Source of the DNA: M3 sp045133615
Lineage (GTDB): Bacteria > Bacteroidota > Bacteroidia > Bacteroidales > Muribaculaceae
DNA length: 42,677 bases
Assembly: GCA_045133615.1 (NCBI GenBank)
Contig: JBGUUQ010000149.1
Coordinates: forward strand, 1 to 42,677
Direction of reading: 5' to 3'
Both the position numbers and the translations under genes were made by a program. Within the stretch, counting starts at the first letter, position 1; each line of letters begins with the position of its first letter. Under the pieces are notes generated by a model, which was given only the letters and a program-made list of their open reading frames with translations, was not told where the DNA came from and ran no database searches. Of this stretch, positions 1 through 8,090 are shown in pieces.

Positions 1-51
1 TGGCTCTGCGATGAATATATCAAGCAAGTAAAACTCGTTAATCCCCAATAA
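1..51 (+). CDS. 3' end of an upstream gene (partial)
   Basis: The first reading frame is open from the first base for 16 codons and ends at TAA (49-51). The tail reads WLCDEYIKQVKLVNPQ. It ends 13 bases before the next start and lies in the same direction, so it is probably the end of an upstream operon member. Nothing can be said about its function. Confidence 0.45.
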   Translation, partial: WLCDEYIKQVKLVNPQ

Positions 52-64
52 ATCACCCACCATA

Positions 65-373
65 ATGAAAATCTACATCTCCTTACCCATCTCCGGCAGA
101 AACCTGCCCGATGCCGTAAAAGAGGCGGCTACCGTAGAGGATATCATCCTCGCAAAAGGACATACGCCAATCAACCCTTTCAAAGTGCATCCAGGTACAG
201 GCACTGACTACGCCGACTATCTATGCGCCGACCTTCGCGCCCTATTCGATGCCGATGCCATCCTCATGCTCCCCGGATGGGGACATTCGAAAGGATGCCA
301 CATCGAACACGAGGTAGCCGTCACCTTCGACAAGCGAATTTTCTATAGACACGAAACGATACCAGCAAGATGA
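65..373 (+). CDS. DUF4406 protein (nucleoside 2-deoxyribosyltransferase-like fold)
   Basis: A 102-residue protein opening with MKIYISLPISG, followed by a central stretch with LRALFDADAILMLPGW and then SKGCHIEHEVA. This order (glycine-rich N-terminal strand, a DADAI..LPGW core and an acidic/histidine helix) is that of the DUF4406 family, which resembles nucleoside deoxyribosyltransferases and is common in Bacteroidetes phages. A role in nucleotide salvage or base exchange is inferred from the fold relationship only. Its TGA stop overlaps the ATG of the next gene (ATGA), so translation is probably coupled. Confidence 0.8.
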   Translation: MKIYISLPISGRNLPDAVKEAATVEDIILAKGHTPINPFKVHPGTGTDYADYLCADLRALFDADAILMLPGWGHSKGCHIEHEVAVTFDKRIFYRHETIPAR

Positions 374-1065
374 ATATAATACCAACACTTACATCGGCGC
401 AATTTGGCGTTTTTACGCCGCGTGAACCAAAGGAATACCGTGACCGGGTAGTAAGTATCGCCAAAGAGAAAAACCTCGCAGATAAGGCGGCAAACGACAT
501 CGCGCTGATGCTCGTGATGTGCGAAACGTTCTGGGACTTGGTCGACTCTATAATCGATATGGCGATTATATCGAAACGTCCCGAATTCAAGGCTATATCA
601 AGAGAGTTGAGGTCTCTGAAACGCCAATTCGACGATGATATATACAAGGATGCGTTCATGAAGAAAGTTCAGAAGCATCTCACTGCACCAATGCTATCGT
701 ATATCGAATTATATTCCAACGAGCATGGTCGCATCATGAAATCCATTCGCAACAAGATTGCGAGTATGTACGATATTGACGATACGATGCAACTGATGCT
801 CTCTGCCATATACTTCGCAAGAGCGTTGTATGCAGTCACCCAGAGATATTGTACCAATCTTGAAGATGCCATCTGCGATGCCATAAAGATGCCTCGTGGG
901 CAGAGCATTATCCCGGTGTATATTTCCGTTGCCAATGGCAAACTCATGCGTTACGTCGGTGGATATACCATTGACGAGAACGATAAACTCATGCAAGGCG
1001 TGAGAGCCAAGATACGTCGCGAACTTGAATCAATCACTCAACAACCGATTGTAGAATATAAATAA
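370..1065 (+). CDS. Hypothetical protein, 231 aa
   Basis: A 231-residue soluble protein that I do not recognise. It is rich in helices and charged residues (for example RELRSLKRQFDDD) and has a short mixed C-terminal part (PVYISVANGKLMRYVGGYTI). No signal peptide, membrane segment or catalytic motif is evident. The start overlaps the preceding stop (ATGA) and the next gene begins 9 bases after its stop, so it belongs to the same operon as the DUF4406 and MazG-like genes. A role in nucleotide metabolism or replication is suggested by position alone. Confidence 0.8.
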   Translation: MNIIPTLTSAQFGVFTPREPKEYRDRVVSIAKEKNLADKAANDIALMLVMCETFWDLVDSIIDMAIISKRPEFKAISRELRSLKRQFDDDIYKDAFMKKVQKHLTAPMLSYIELYSNEHGRIMKSIRNKIASMYDIDDTMQLMLSAIYFARALYAVTQRYCTNLEDAICDAIKMPRGQSIIPVYISVANGKLMRYVGGYTIDENDKLMQGVRAKIRRELESITQQPIVEYK

Positions 1066-1074
1066 ATCATAATT

Positions 1075-1401
1075 ATGACGCTTAACGAATATCAAAAATT
1101 GGCGCTGGAGACGGCTATTTATCCGGCGCAGTATGAAATCATCTATCCGGCGCTCGGAATGAACGGAGAAGCCGGAGAGGTAGCCGATAAGGTGAAGAAA
1201 ATCATCCGTGATACCAACGGCACAATGTCGTCCGACCAACGCAAATCGCTCGCCGCCGAATGCGGAGATGTTCTATGGTATTGTGCTACGCTCGCCAACG
1301 ACCTTGGATATACGCTTGAGGAGATTGGTCGCATGAATCACGATAAACTAAAATCCCGTCAACTCCGTGGTAAGCTCGGAGGCTCTGGAGATAATCGCTA
1401 A
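1075..1401 (+). CDS. MazG-like nucleotide pyrophosphohydrolase
   Basis: A 108-residue protein of the all-alpha MazG/dUTPase-like NTP pyrophosphatase superfamily. The metal-binding pattern is visible: GEAGEVADKVKKIIRD (ExxE on the first helix) followed by AAECGDVLWYCA (ExxD on the second). Members hydrolyse nucleoside triphosphates to monophosphates plus pyrophosphate. Phage versions are thought to clean or shift nucleotide pools. In a phage that also carries a GTP-consuming preQ0 pathway, such a role is plausible but unproven. The length fits single-domain phage MazG proteins. Confidence 0.85.
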   Translation: MTLNEYQKLALETAIYPAQYEIIYPALGMNGEAGEVADKVKKIIRDTNGTMSSDQRKSLAAECGDVLWYCATLANDLGYTLEEIGRMNHDKLKSRQLRGKLGGSGDNR

Positions 1402-1410
1402 ACATCCGTC

Positions 1411-1656
1411 ATGGATAACTCAACGAATGACCTACTGACGATAACTCTCACGAGGAGGCAACTGCGATGGCTCGCACTCCTCGCGAGGGTGGAGTCGTTA
1501 AACCAACGTCGCCAACTTCAATATCTTATCAAACGAGACCGCGTCAGACATCGCCTATGCACCGCCATCACGCGCTTAAACCGCCGTCTTGCATTCGCCG
1601 ATGATGTCATATACGCACTCAATCATCCGATTAGCTATGAATATAAAGATAACTAA
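1411..1656 (+). CDS. Small basic hypothetical protein, 81 aa
   Basis: An 81-residue arginine-rich protein (TRRQLRWLALLARVESLNQRRQLQYLIKRDRVRHRL), probably helical, with a net positive charge that would allow nucleic-acid binding. No known family is recognised. It starts 9 bases after the MazG-like gene and its 3' end overlaps the next gene's start at 1637 by 20 bases, which is consistent with a real operon member. Confidence 0.6.
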   Translation: MDNSTNDLLTITLTRRQLRWLALLARVESLNQRRQLQYLIKRDRVRHRLCTAITRLNRRLAFADDVIYALNHPISYEYKDN

Positions 1657-2335
1657 AATCACAGACGAATCGCTCCTACAGAGAGCCAACGCCGCGACCA
1701 CAGGGAGGGATAGCTTCCAGACGCTCGGCTCGGCATATGCTCACAAACATACCACAATCCGTACTCAAATCTATTTCGTTGAATGCCGGGATATACCACA
1801 ATCCGTGGCCTACCATCTGCGCACTCATTTCACGTTATTTCCGATGCCTCCATTCGAGATGGCATGGATGCGCAGTAAGCGTCCCGACCGTGGTGGTGAG
1901 GATTTCCGGGAGGTCGTAGAAAATCTTACATCAGACTTGACGGAGGCTTTCGACCTCATCGATGATTCCGCATTCAATCAATGCGTAGAAGAACTCAAGA
2001 CGCTTCCTGATAGATTCGGGCGCATATCGCCAACGGACTTCTCATTCCTTATCTCCGCAGAAGGTCTTATGACGATGGCCGAGAAACGTCTCTGTCTCGG
2101 TGCAGTAAGCCGTGATACGCGTCTCGTGATGGAAGCAATCATTGCCGCCATCAAAGACGTTGATGCTGACCTCGCTCCATATCTGGTGAGACCATGCGTC
2201 GCCACCGGGATATGCCGGGAGCGTTGTTGCGGATATATCAATAGCGTCGACTATGGTGAGCGTAGAGATGCCTATAAACGCTTATTTCAGTCAAGGAATA
2301 TAAATACTCAACCCACTAAAAATAAACGCGTATGA
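1637..2335 (+). CDS. Possible ThyX-like (FAD-dependent thymidylate synthase-related) protein
   Basis: A protein of 232 residues from the ATG at 1637, which I prefer to in-frame upstream starts because it follows the usual short overlap with the preceding gene. The segment CRDIPQSVAYHLRTHF, then MRSKRPDRGG, and later AEKRLCLGAVSRDTR with a cysteine-rich end (PCVATGICRERCCGY) resemble divergent ThyX-like proteins of gut phages. The canonical ThyX signature RHRxxSxNExSxR is not present, so activity is uncertain. If the assignment is right it would act in dTMP supply, in keeping with the MazG-like neighbour. It overlaps the next gene by ATGA. Confidence 0.45.
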   Translation: MNIKITKITDESLLQRANAATTGRDSFQTLGSAYAHKHTTIRTQIYFVECRDIPQSVAYHLRTHFTLFPMPPFEMAWMRSKRPDRGGEDFREVVENLTSDLTEAFDLIDDSAFNQCVEELKTLPDRFGRISPTDFSFLISAEGLMTMAEKRLCLGAVSRDTRLVMEAIIAAIKDVDADLAPYLVRPCVATGICRERCCGYINSVDYGERRDAYKRLFQSRNINTQPTKNKRV

Positions 2336-2760
2336 CAACGTTTTTTGAATGCCGCATCCGCTACGGAAAGATGACCGATGGCGGAGAGGTCAAGAAGGTT
2401 ACCGAATCATACCTCGTTGATGCGATATCGTTCACCGAGGCTGAGTCGCGAATCATAGAAGAAATGATACCGTATAATTCCGGCGAGTTGACGGTGGCGG
2501 CGATTAAGAAAACCAAGATTGCCGAATTGTTTGCCGACGATACCGCCGAAAGATGGTGGATGGTGAAAGTCTATTTCGTGACCGTTGACGAAAAATCGGG
2601 AAAGGAGAAACGCTCGCCATCATACATACTTGTACAGGCCGATGATTCCGGCGAGGCGCAGCAACGATTCATCGCAGGGATGAAAGATACAATGTCGGAC
2701 TACGAGATAGGAGGCATCTACGAGACTCCCTACTTCGATGTATTCCGCCATAAGGAGTGA
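2332..2760 (+). CDS. DUF4494 family protein
   Basis: A 142-residue protein matching the DUF4494 pattern as I know it: an N-terminal FFECRIRYGKM, then VTESYLVDAISFTEAESRIIEEM, a tryptophan pair in ERWWMVKVYF, and DEKSGKEKRSPSYILVQADD. The family is found almost only in Bacteroidetes and their phages and has no known biochemical function. It sits just upstream of the single-strand binding protein and nuclease genes, so a role around replication or recombination is possible. Its start overlaps the preceding stop (ATGA). Confidence 0.85.
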   Translation: MTTFFECRIRYGKMTDGGEVKKVTESYLVDAISFTEAESRIIEEMIPYNSGELTVAAIKKTKIAELFADDTAERWWMVKVYFVTVDEKSGKEKRSPSYILVQADDSGEAQQRFIAGMKDTMSDYEIGGIYETPYFDVFRHKE

Positions 2761-2795
2761 TACCTCATCGCTAAAACAAGGAAACATTCAACATC

Positions 2796-3026
2796 ATGAG
2801 AAAAGCAGAGAAGAAATTACGATTCGTCAAGGAGATACTCCCGGCACTCCCGTCGCATATCACATGGAAGGATGGGCAACGCTATAAGTTGATAATCTCA
2901 AGCGGTCGCGCCGTATTCAAATGTCGCAAGGATGTACTGGTTGAATTTACAGCCCGAAACAACCATGATGTCGGACTCAAGATAATGCAGTGGCTCGACG
3001 CAAACGCCGAATTCATCATAGGATGA
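2796..3026 (+). CDS. Small hypothetical protein, 76 aa
   Basis: A 76-residue basic protein (MRKAEKKLRFVKEILPAL...) with a short beta-rich middle (YKLIISSGRAVFKC) and no recognised family. It is separated by 35 bases from the DUF4494 gene and followed by an 82-base AT-rich gap before ssb. No motif allows a function to be proposed. Confidence 0.65.
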   Translation: MRKAEKKLRFVKEILPALPSHITWKDGQRYKLIISSGRAVFKCRKDVLVEFTARNNHDVGLKIMQWLDANAEFIIG

Positions 3027-3108
3027 TTACTTCCCATAGTAAGTTCAACGGTATTGTATAATATATATAAATAATAAAAAATATAAAGCAGTAAAGTAAC
3101 AATAATCA

Positions 3109-3585
3109 ATGGCATCACTGAATCAAATGACTCTCATCGGCAACATCGGTCAAGACCCGAAGATTGTCCAATCCGCGAATGGATTGAAGATTGCCTCATT
3201 CTCGGTAGCAACCACCGAAAGAGGTTATACTCGCCAAGATGGCACAAAGGTCGAAGACCAAACGGAATGGCATAATGTCGTACTCTTCGGCAAACTTGCC
3301 GAGGTGGCGGAAAGGTTTCTGCACAAAGGGAGCAGCGTATTCATACAAGGCAAACTGAAAACGCGCTCCTATGATGGCAAGGATGGAGTAAAACGCTATA
3401 TGACGGAGGTTGTCGGCGGAGTAATGCAAATGCTCGACCCGAAGGAGAAAAGCGTTCAGAGTACGAATGCGACCGCAAATCAGATGGATTATGCCGCCGC
3501 ATCCGCATATAACCAACAGGCGGTGTCGCGAGTCGCACAGAATATCGGACTATTAGGCACTGGCGATGACTTTGCCCCGTTCTGA
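3109..3585 (+). CDS. ssb: Single-stranded DNA-binding protein
   Basis: A 158-residue SSB. The OB-fold landmarks are clear: MASLNQMTLIGNIGQDP at the N-terminus, the block EWHNVVLFGKLAEVAERFLHKG, and GSSVFIQGKLKTRSYDGKDG. After residue 110 the sequence becomes a flexible Q/A/N-rich linker and ends in the acidic-aromatic tip GDDFAPF, the usual docking site for replication and recombination proteins. It binds ssDNA during phage replication. The following nuclease gene starts one base after its stop. Confidence 0.95.
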   Translation: MASLNQMTLIGNIGQDPKIVQSANGLKIASFSVATTERGYTRQDGTKVEDQTEWHNVVLFGKLAEVAERFLHKGSSVFIQGKLKTRSYDGKDGVKRYMTEVVGGVMQMLDPKEKSVQSTNATANQMDYAAASAYNQQAVSRVAQNIGLLGTGDDFAPF

Positions 3586-3586
3586 T

Positions 3587-3943
3587 ATGAAACGTGAAGA
3601 AGATGAATTGCAGAAGATGTGCGTCAAGTGGTTTGATAAGCAATTCCCGAAGATACATCGCCTGCTCCATCACTCGCCGAACGGAGGAAAACGAACGCCA
3701 TTCGAAGGACGGCTCTTCAAACAGATGGGTACGAGAGCCGGATTCCCGGATTTGGAACTATGTATCCCGAACGCCAAATACCATGCGCTATTTATCGAAA
3801 TGAAGTCAAGCAATGGAGTGCAATCAAAGCCGCAAAAGGAGTATCAGCGCCTTCTGGAGGAGTATAACTACCGCTATGAGATAGTACGAGACTTCAATGG
3901 ATTCGTTGACTGCATACGGCGATATTTCAAGTCAATAGACTGA
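3587..3943 (+). CDS. VRR-NUC type nuclease
   Basis: A 118-residue protein from the ATG at 3587, directly behind the ssb stop. The core RAGFPDLEL, then FIEMKSSNGVQSKPQKEY, gives the D...ExK arrangement and the following Q-K/Q helix of the VRR-NUC branch of the PD-(D/E)XK superfamily. Standalone phage VRR-NUC proteins are thought to process branched or linear DNA intermediates. The upstream HHSPNGGKRTPFEG stretch is also typical. It is the last gene before a strong intrinsic terminator and so ends the first operon. Confidence 0.88.
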   Translation: MKREEDELQKMCVKWFDKQFPKIHRLLHHSPNGGKRTPFEGRLFKQMGTRAGFPDLELCIPNAKYHALFIEMKSSNGVQSKPQKEYQRLLEEYNYRYEIVRDFNGFVDCIRRYFKSID

Positions 3944-3972
3944 CGCTACGGGCAAAACTTTTCGTAAACTTT

Positions 3973-4004
3973 ATATCCGCGCTTGTTAAGCACGGATATT
4001 TTTA
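3973..4004 (+). terminator. Intrinsic terminator after the VRR-NUC gene
   Basis: ATATCCG (3973-3979) pairs with CGGATAT (3993-3999). Inside it GCTT pairs with AAGC around a GTT loop, and a run of T with one A follows. This is a textbook rho-independent terminator for the + strand, 30 bases after the nuclease stop. Confidence 0.85.
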
Positions 4005-4013
4005 TTTACTTTG
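3982..4013 (+). promoter_or_regulatory. Possible Bacteroidetes promoter for the parB/modification operon
   Basis: CTTG (3982-3985), 20 bases, then TTACTTTG (4006-4013) is one mismatch per box from the Bacteroidetes consensus TTTG...TAnnTTTG. It lies 34 bases before the ATG at 4048 and overlaps the terminator of the preceding operon. A new promoter is expected here because the upstream transcript is terminated. Confidence 0.4.
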
Positions 4014-4047
4014 CGATATTCTAACAAATCAATGTAATCTAATCAAA

Positions 4048-4647
4048 ATGAGTCAATATAGCGATTTAAAAGCGCCGAAGATAATGCCTTTAAGTCTCTT
4101 GGAGGAGAATCAGGGACAATATATGGGATTGCCGTCTAATCCTCGCACGATTCGCGATGAGAAGTTCGACCTGCTCAAGAAGAATATCCAAGAGCATCCT
4201 GAATTCCTCGCCTATAACGCGCTGAAGGTGCTTCCGATGGACGATGGCAAGTATATCATTATCGGAGGTAATATGCGATACAGGGCAATGCTTGACCTCG
4301 GCATGACGGAAGCGCCCTGTACTATCATCGATAAAGATACTCCTATTGATGACCTTAAGGCGTACGTCGTTCTTGATAACTCTCCGTTCGGTCAGTGGGA
4401 CTGGCAGATGCTTCAGTCGGAGGACTGGGATGCCGACCAGTTACAAGACTGGGGCGTAGAGATGCCTATGATGGAAACCGATGTGGATATTGATGACTTT
4501 TTCGACAATCTCGACGAATCGGAGCAGAAAGAAAAGCCGGAGCTTATTACCATTGTTTTGCCCGAAGATTTAAAGAAACAGAAAGGTGAGATTAAAGAGA
4601 CCATCAAAACTGCATTAAGTAAATATTCAGGAATTTCTTTCAAATGA
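4048..4647 (+). CDS. ParB/Srx-like N-terminal domain protein
   Basis: A 199-residue protein with the ParB-like nuclease/CTPase-type fold: PSNPRTIRDEKFDLLKKNIQEHPE, then KYIIIGGNMRYRAMLDLGMTEAPC (the GGNxR..A box), then AYVVLDNSPFGQWDWQML. The C-terminal part is acidic (DVDIDDFFDNLDESEQ). Such standalone domains are frequent in Bacteroidales phages, often beside DNA methylases; here the neighbour is a DNA-deazaguanine module instead. Its stop overlaps the start of the dpdA-like gene (ATGA at 4644), so the two are translationally coupled. Whether it has nuclease, CTPase or DNA-binding activity cannot be told. Confidence 0.82.
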   Translation: MSQYSDLKAPKIMPLSLLEENQGQYMGLPSNPRTIRDEKFDLLKKNIQEHPEFLAYNALKVLPMDDGKYIIIGGNMRYRAMLDLGMTEAPCTIIDKDTPIDDLKAYVVLDNSPFGQWDWQMLQSEDWDADQLQDWGVEMPMMETDVDIDDFFDNLDESEQKEKPELITIVLPEDLKKQKGEIKETIKTALSKYSGISFK

Positions 4648-5694
4648 TAATCCATCTTGCCGGGAATGATGGCTATCATCGTGACCCATTATTCTTGATA
4701 GAAGTTTTCCTAAAGCAATATAAAAACGGGCGTTTTGAAAATTTACTTGGTAAATATCTCAAGCACAATGGGGGGGGTAATCGCTGATTGCCTTAAATGT
4801 CTATTATTTGGATTAAAACCAAGAGAGATTAATATCAATGCAATGAAGATTTTCTTAGCAGGAGGAGTATCAGGAAATATTCGTGAATTCTGGAATCAGT
4901 TTGCGAAAGGTAAAGATATTGAAGAAGCTATGAAGTTATATTTAGCCGGAACGGAAGCGAGGAAAAGTTATATATTTGAGCGAGAAGACGGCTTAAAAGA
5001 TGTCAATATCCTTGAGAGCTTCTATTATCTCCGCAAGAATGCCGAGTTTATGACGCTTGTTCCTAACTTCGGTTCATTCTTATTGGATTCCGGAGCATTT
5101 ACCTTCATGAATGGAATGCATAAAGGCCCTATCAATTGGGATAAGTACGTCGAGGAATACGCTACATTCATAAATCGATGGGACGTAAAGCTATTTTTCG
5201 AACTTGACATAGATTCCATAGTAGGCTTAAAAGAAGTCGAGCGACTGAGAGATAAACTGGAGCAACTGACAGGCAAGAAGCCGATTCCCGTATGGCATTA
5301 TAATCGCGGTAAGGAATATTTTATTAAGATGTGTAAAGAATATTCCTATGTAGCCCTTGGAGGTATGGCTGGTGCGGGCGATATGGTTAATCGAAGAAAA
5401 TTTGAAAGAGTATTTCCATGGTTTATTAAAACCGCACATAAGTATGGATGTAAGATTCATGGTCTTGGATATACCTCAATAAAGAATCTTTCAAAATATA
5501 GATTTGATTCTGTAGATTCAACCGCATGGCTCTACGGCAATCGTGGCGGCTATCTCTATAAATTCAATCCAAAAACCGGATTGATTGATAAGATTGAGGC
5601 TGATTTTAAATCTCGGCTAAAGAATAGAGAGGGCGCAGTCCATAACTTTAATGAATGGATAAAATTTGGAATTTATGCAAAACGTAACTGGTAA
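4644..5694 (+). CDS. dpdA: DpdA-like DNA 7-deazaguanine transglycosylase, copy 1 (frame broken at G8)
   Basis: A TGT-like enzyme expected to exchange guanine in DNA for preQ0. The start at ATG 4644 overlaps the parB stop (ATGA). The reading frame runs 47 codons to a TGA at 4785, but a run of eight G (4770-4777) lies just before. With seven G the frame would continue without a break to 5694, giving about 349 residues. Translation could otherwise begin only at TTG 4735 or at an internal ATG near 4842. Key features are LDSGAFTF (the TGT-type catalytic aspartate region), FELDIDSIVGL, IPVWHYNRGKEYF, VALGGMAG, KIHGLGYT and RFDSVDSTAW (second aspartate region). It is clearly paralogous to the gene at 6385. 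No CxCxxC zinc site is visible. Confidence 0.8.
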
Positions 5695-6379
5695 GAAAGT
5701 ACTCCTATATTCGGGAGGAATGGATAGTTGGCTAATCGATAAAATATGGAAGCCAGATATCAAACTATATATCGATATGAATACGCGATATTCGAAAGAA
5801 GAAATCGCGCGTTTACCATCCGATGTAATCGTCGAACAGCTTAATCTTGGCAAATGGGAGCGTGATGATAAAATCATTCCGTTGCGCAATTTATATCTCA
5901 TTGCATTAGCGACAAACTATGGCGATGAAATTTGTCTGGGAGCGACTGCCGGAGATAGAGTATTAGATAAATCTTATGGATTTAAATATATTGCCGAACA
6001 AATGTTCAATTACTTATATCAAAAGCAACATTGGACTGAAGAGCGTAAAATTAAAATCAATCTCGATTTTAAACAATATACAAAAACTAATCTCTTACAT
6101 ATATTTATCTCACAAGGTGGTAATATCGTCGATGCATTTAATCATTCATTTTCATGTTACGCACCAATAGATAATCATGAATGTTGGTCGTGTAAACCAT
6201 GCTTCCGTAAATTCGTATCATTCGCTTTAAATGGATATATTTTCTCGGAATATATCATACAGAAATGTACCGACTATATTCTTAGGGAGATATATCCCGA
6301 AATCGTTACAGGTCGTTACGGTCGTGCTGAAGAAGAAAAGGAAATTATTCAAGTATTACGAATGTTTCATAGAATTTAA
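5675..6379 (+). CDS. queC: QueC-like 7-cyano-7-deazaguanine (preQ0) synthase
   Basis: A 234-residue protein from ATG 5675, chosen over an upstream in-frame TTG because it places the P-loop near the N-terminus. SGGMDS (residues 13-18) is the PP-loop ATP pyrophosphatase motif. Four cysteines (C161, then C170, C173 and C176 in ECWSCKPCF) form the zinc site typical of QueC. The enzyme converts 7-carboxy-7-deazaguanine and ammonia to preQ0 using ATP. It overlaps the upstream dpdA copy by 20 bases and is followed after 5 bases by the second copy. It is somewhat diverged from cellular QueC and more AT-rich than the flanking phage genes. Confidence 0.85.
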   Translation: MQNVTGKKVLLYSGGMDSWLIDKIWKPDIKLYIDMNTRYSKEEIARLPSDVIVEQLNLGKWERDDKIIPLRNLYLIALATNYGDEICLGATAGDRVLDKSYGFKYIAEQMFNYLYQKQHWTEERKIKINLDFKQYTKTNLLHIFISQGGNIVDAFNHSFSCYAPIDNHECWSCKPCFRKFVSFALNGYIFSEYIIQKCTDYILREIYPEIVTGRYGRAEEEKEIIQVLRMFHRI

Positions 6380-6384
6380 ATTAT

Positions 6385-7144
6385 ATGCGATTATATTTAG
6401 CTGGTATTAATGGAATAAAAGAATGGATTAAATCCGATATGGTTAATCCTTCGCATATTTACGTACTTGAATCATTCGTATCAATAAAAGATTGGCAAAT
6501 TAAGCTTATTCCGGTATTTAAAGATTTTATTCTCGATTCTGGAGCTTTTACTTTTATAAATTCGAAGAAAGAGGCGAATATTGATTGGTTTGAATATGCC
6601 GAACGTTACGCAACATTCATACGAAAATATCAAATCGAACGCTATTTTGAGTTAGATATAGATAGTATTATCGGACTTTCCAAAACAACTGAATTACGTA
6701 GATATATCGAAAAGATTGTCGGTTGGCCATCAATACCAGTATGGCATGAAACTCGAAATAAGGAATATTGGTTCGAAATGTGTAAAACTCATCCCTATGT
6801 TGCAATCGGTGGTATCGCGAGCAAGAAATCAAATCGCCGCCGGGCCGAGGCCGTTTTCCCATGGTTTATACGTATAGCTCATAAATATGGGGCAAAGATA
6901 CATGGCTTGGGATATACCAAAACAGAAAATCTAAAGCAATTAAGATTTGACTCAATAGATTCAACTACTTGGACTTCGGGGGGGGCGATTCGGAGAACTG
7001 CATATATTCCGCAATAAAAGAATAGAAAAAGAACGAAGTGTGAATAAAGGGATAAAATATCGAAATCTTAAAGATTTAAACCAGGTAACATTACATAACT
7101 TTCAAGAATGGGTTAAATTTTCAAAATATATAGAATCAATATAA
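6385..7144 (+). CDS. dpdA: DpdA-like DNA 7-deazaguanine transglycosylase, copy 2 (frame broken at G8)
   Basis: A second TGT/DpdA-like protein: LDSGAFTFIN, FELDIDSIIGL, IPVWHETRNKEYWFEMC, VAIGGIAS, KIHGLGYT and FDSIDSTTW align motif by motif with copy 1. A run of eight G (6978-6985) shifts the frame and the open frame ends early at 7017. Beyond the tract the +1 frame continues for 52 codons (RFGELHIFRNKR... to NFQEWVKFSKYIESI), matching the end of copy 1 (HNFNEWIKFGIYAKRNW), and stops at TAA 7142-7144 overlapping the queD ATG (TAATG). With seven G the product would be about 252 residues, shorter than copy 1 at the N-terminus. Confidence 0.8.
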
Positions 7145-7497
7145 TGTACTACGTATCAAAACGCATGGAGATTGCAGGAAGTCATCGGCTCAATCTCTCT
7201 TATGAAAGCAAATGCCGGAATCTCCACGGTCATAATTGGGTGGTGACGGTGGAATGTATGGCTGAAATGCTCAATAAAGATGGCATGGTATGCGATTTTA
7301 AACATATCAAAGATAAGATTCATGGCTATCTTGACCATGGTAATTTCAACGAACTGCTACCATTCAATCCTACTGCCGAGAATATAGCCAAATGGATTTG
7401 CGACCAGATACCAGAATGTTTCCGAGTCAAAGTACAGGAATCCGAAGGTAATGTCGCTATCTACGAAGATGCCGAATATATCTCTTCTGAAATATAG
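7144..7497 (+). CDS. queD: 6-carboxytetrahydropterin synthase QueD
   Basis: A 117-residue QueD/PTPS-family enzyme that turns 7,8-dihydroneopterin triphosphate into 6-carboxy-5,6,7,8-tetrahydropterin, step 2 of preQ0 synthesis. Zinc ligands H14, H28 and H30 (SHRL...LHGHNW), catalytic C24 (KCRNLHGH), the LDHGNFNEL block and the C-terminal substrate-binding NPTAENIAKWI and QESEGNVAIY are all present. Length and motif order are normal. The start overlaps the end of the frame-restored dpdA copy 2; queE follows after 8 bases. Confidence 0.95.
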   Translation: MYYVSKRMEIAGSHRLNLSYESKCRNLHGHNWVVTVECMAEMLNKDGMVCDFKHIKDKIHGYLDHGNFNELLPFNPTAENIAKWICDQIPECFRVKVQESEGNVAIYEDAEYISSEI

Positions 7498-7505
7498 GAA
7501 TTATT

Positions 7506-8090
7506 ATGAGAGTCAATGAGATATTCTATTCCTTGCAAGGCGAGGGTAGATGGGCGGGAACTCCGGCTATCTTCATACGCCTTTCAGGATGTAATTTAAA
7601 GTGCGAATTTTGCGATACTTATCATCAAGCAAGTAAAGAGTATAGCGACGATGAAATACTATATGAAATCGCGCATTTTACACCTTGTACTCATATTGTG
7701 ATTACAGGTGGAGAACCAGCACTTCAAATCACAGATGACTTTATTGGAATGCTTCAAGAGCATGGATATTATGTAGCCATCGAGACCAACGGAACGAGAG
7801 CTTTACCAGAAGGAATTGATTGGATAACTTGTTCTCCGAAATTTGAATTCTGCGAGAATGCATCAATTAAACTTGATTGGATTGACGAGTTAAAAGTAGT
7901 CTATAGAGGAGATGGTCAAGATATGAGCATCTATGACGGAATCGAGGCAACTGAGCGATATATTCAACCATGCGATGTAGGTAATCCGGTCGAAAATAGA
8001 CGAATTATCAATGAGGTAATAGAGTTTATAAAAAAGAATCCACAATGGAAGCTATCATTACAGACACAGAAAATTCTCGGCGTAAGATAA
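7506..8090 (+). CDS. queE: 7-carboxy-7-deazaguanine synthase QueE
   Basis: A 194-residue radical-SAM enzyme that contracts 6-carboxytetrahydropterin to 7-carboxy-7-deazaguanine. The iron-sulfur motif is C29-x3-C33-x2-C36 (GCNLKCEFCD), preceded by the family opener EIFYSLQGEGRWAGTPAIFIRL and followed by the SAM-binding ITGGEPALQ and ETNGT. The end LSLQTQKILGVR is typical of QueE. It overlaps the folE start by 46 bases, which points to translational coupling. Confidence 0.95.
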   Translation: MRVNEIFYSLQGEGRWAGTPAIFIRLSGCNLKCEFCDTYHQASKEYSDDEILYEIAHFTPCTHIVITGGEPALQITDDFIGMLQEHGYYVAIETNGTRALPEGIDWITCSPKFEFCENASIKLDWIDELKVVYRGDGQDMSIYDGIEATERYIQPCDVGNPVENRRIINEVIEFIKKNPQWKLSLQTQKILGVR

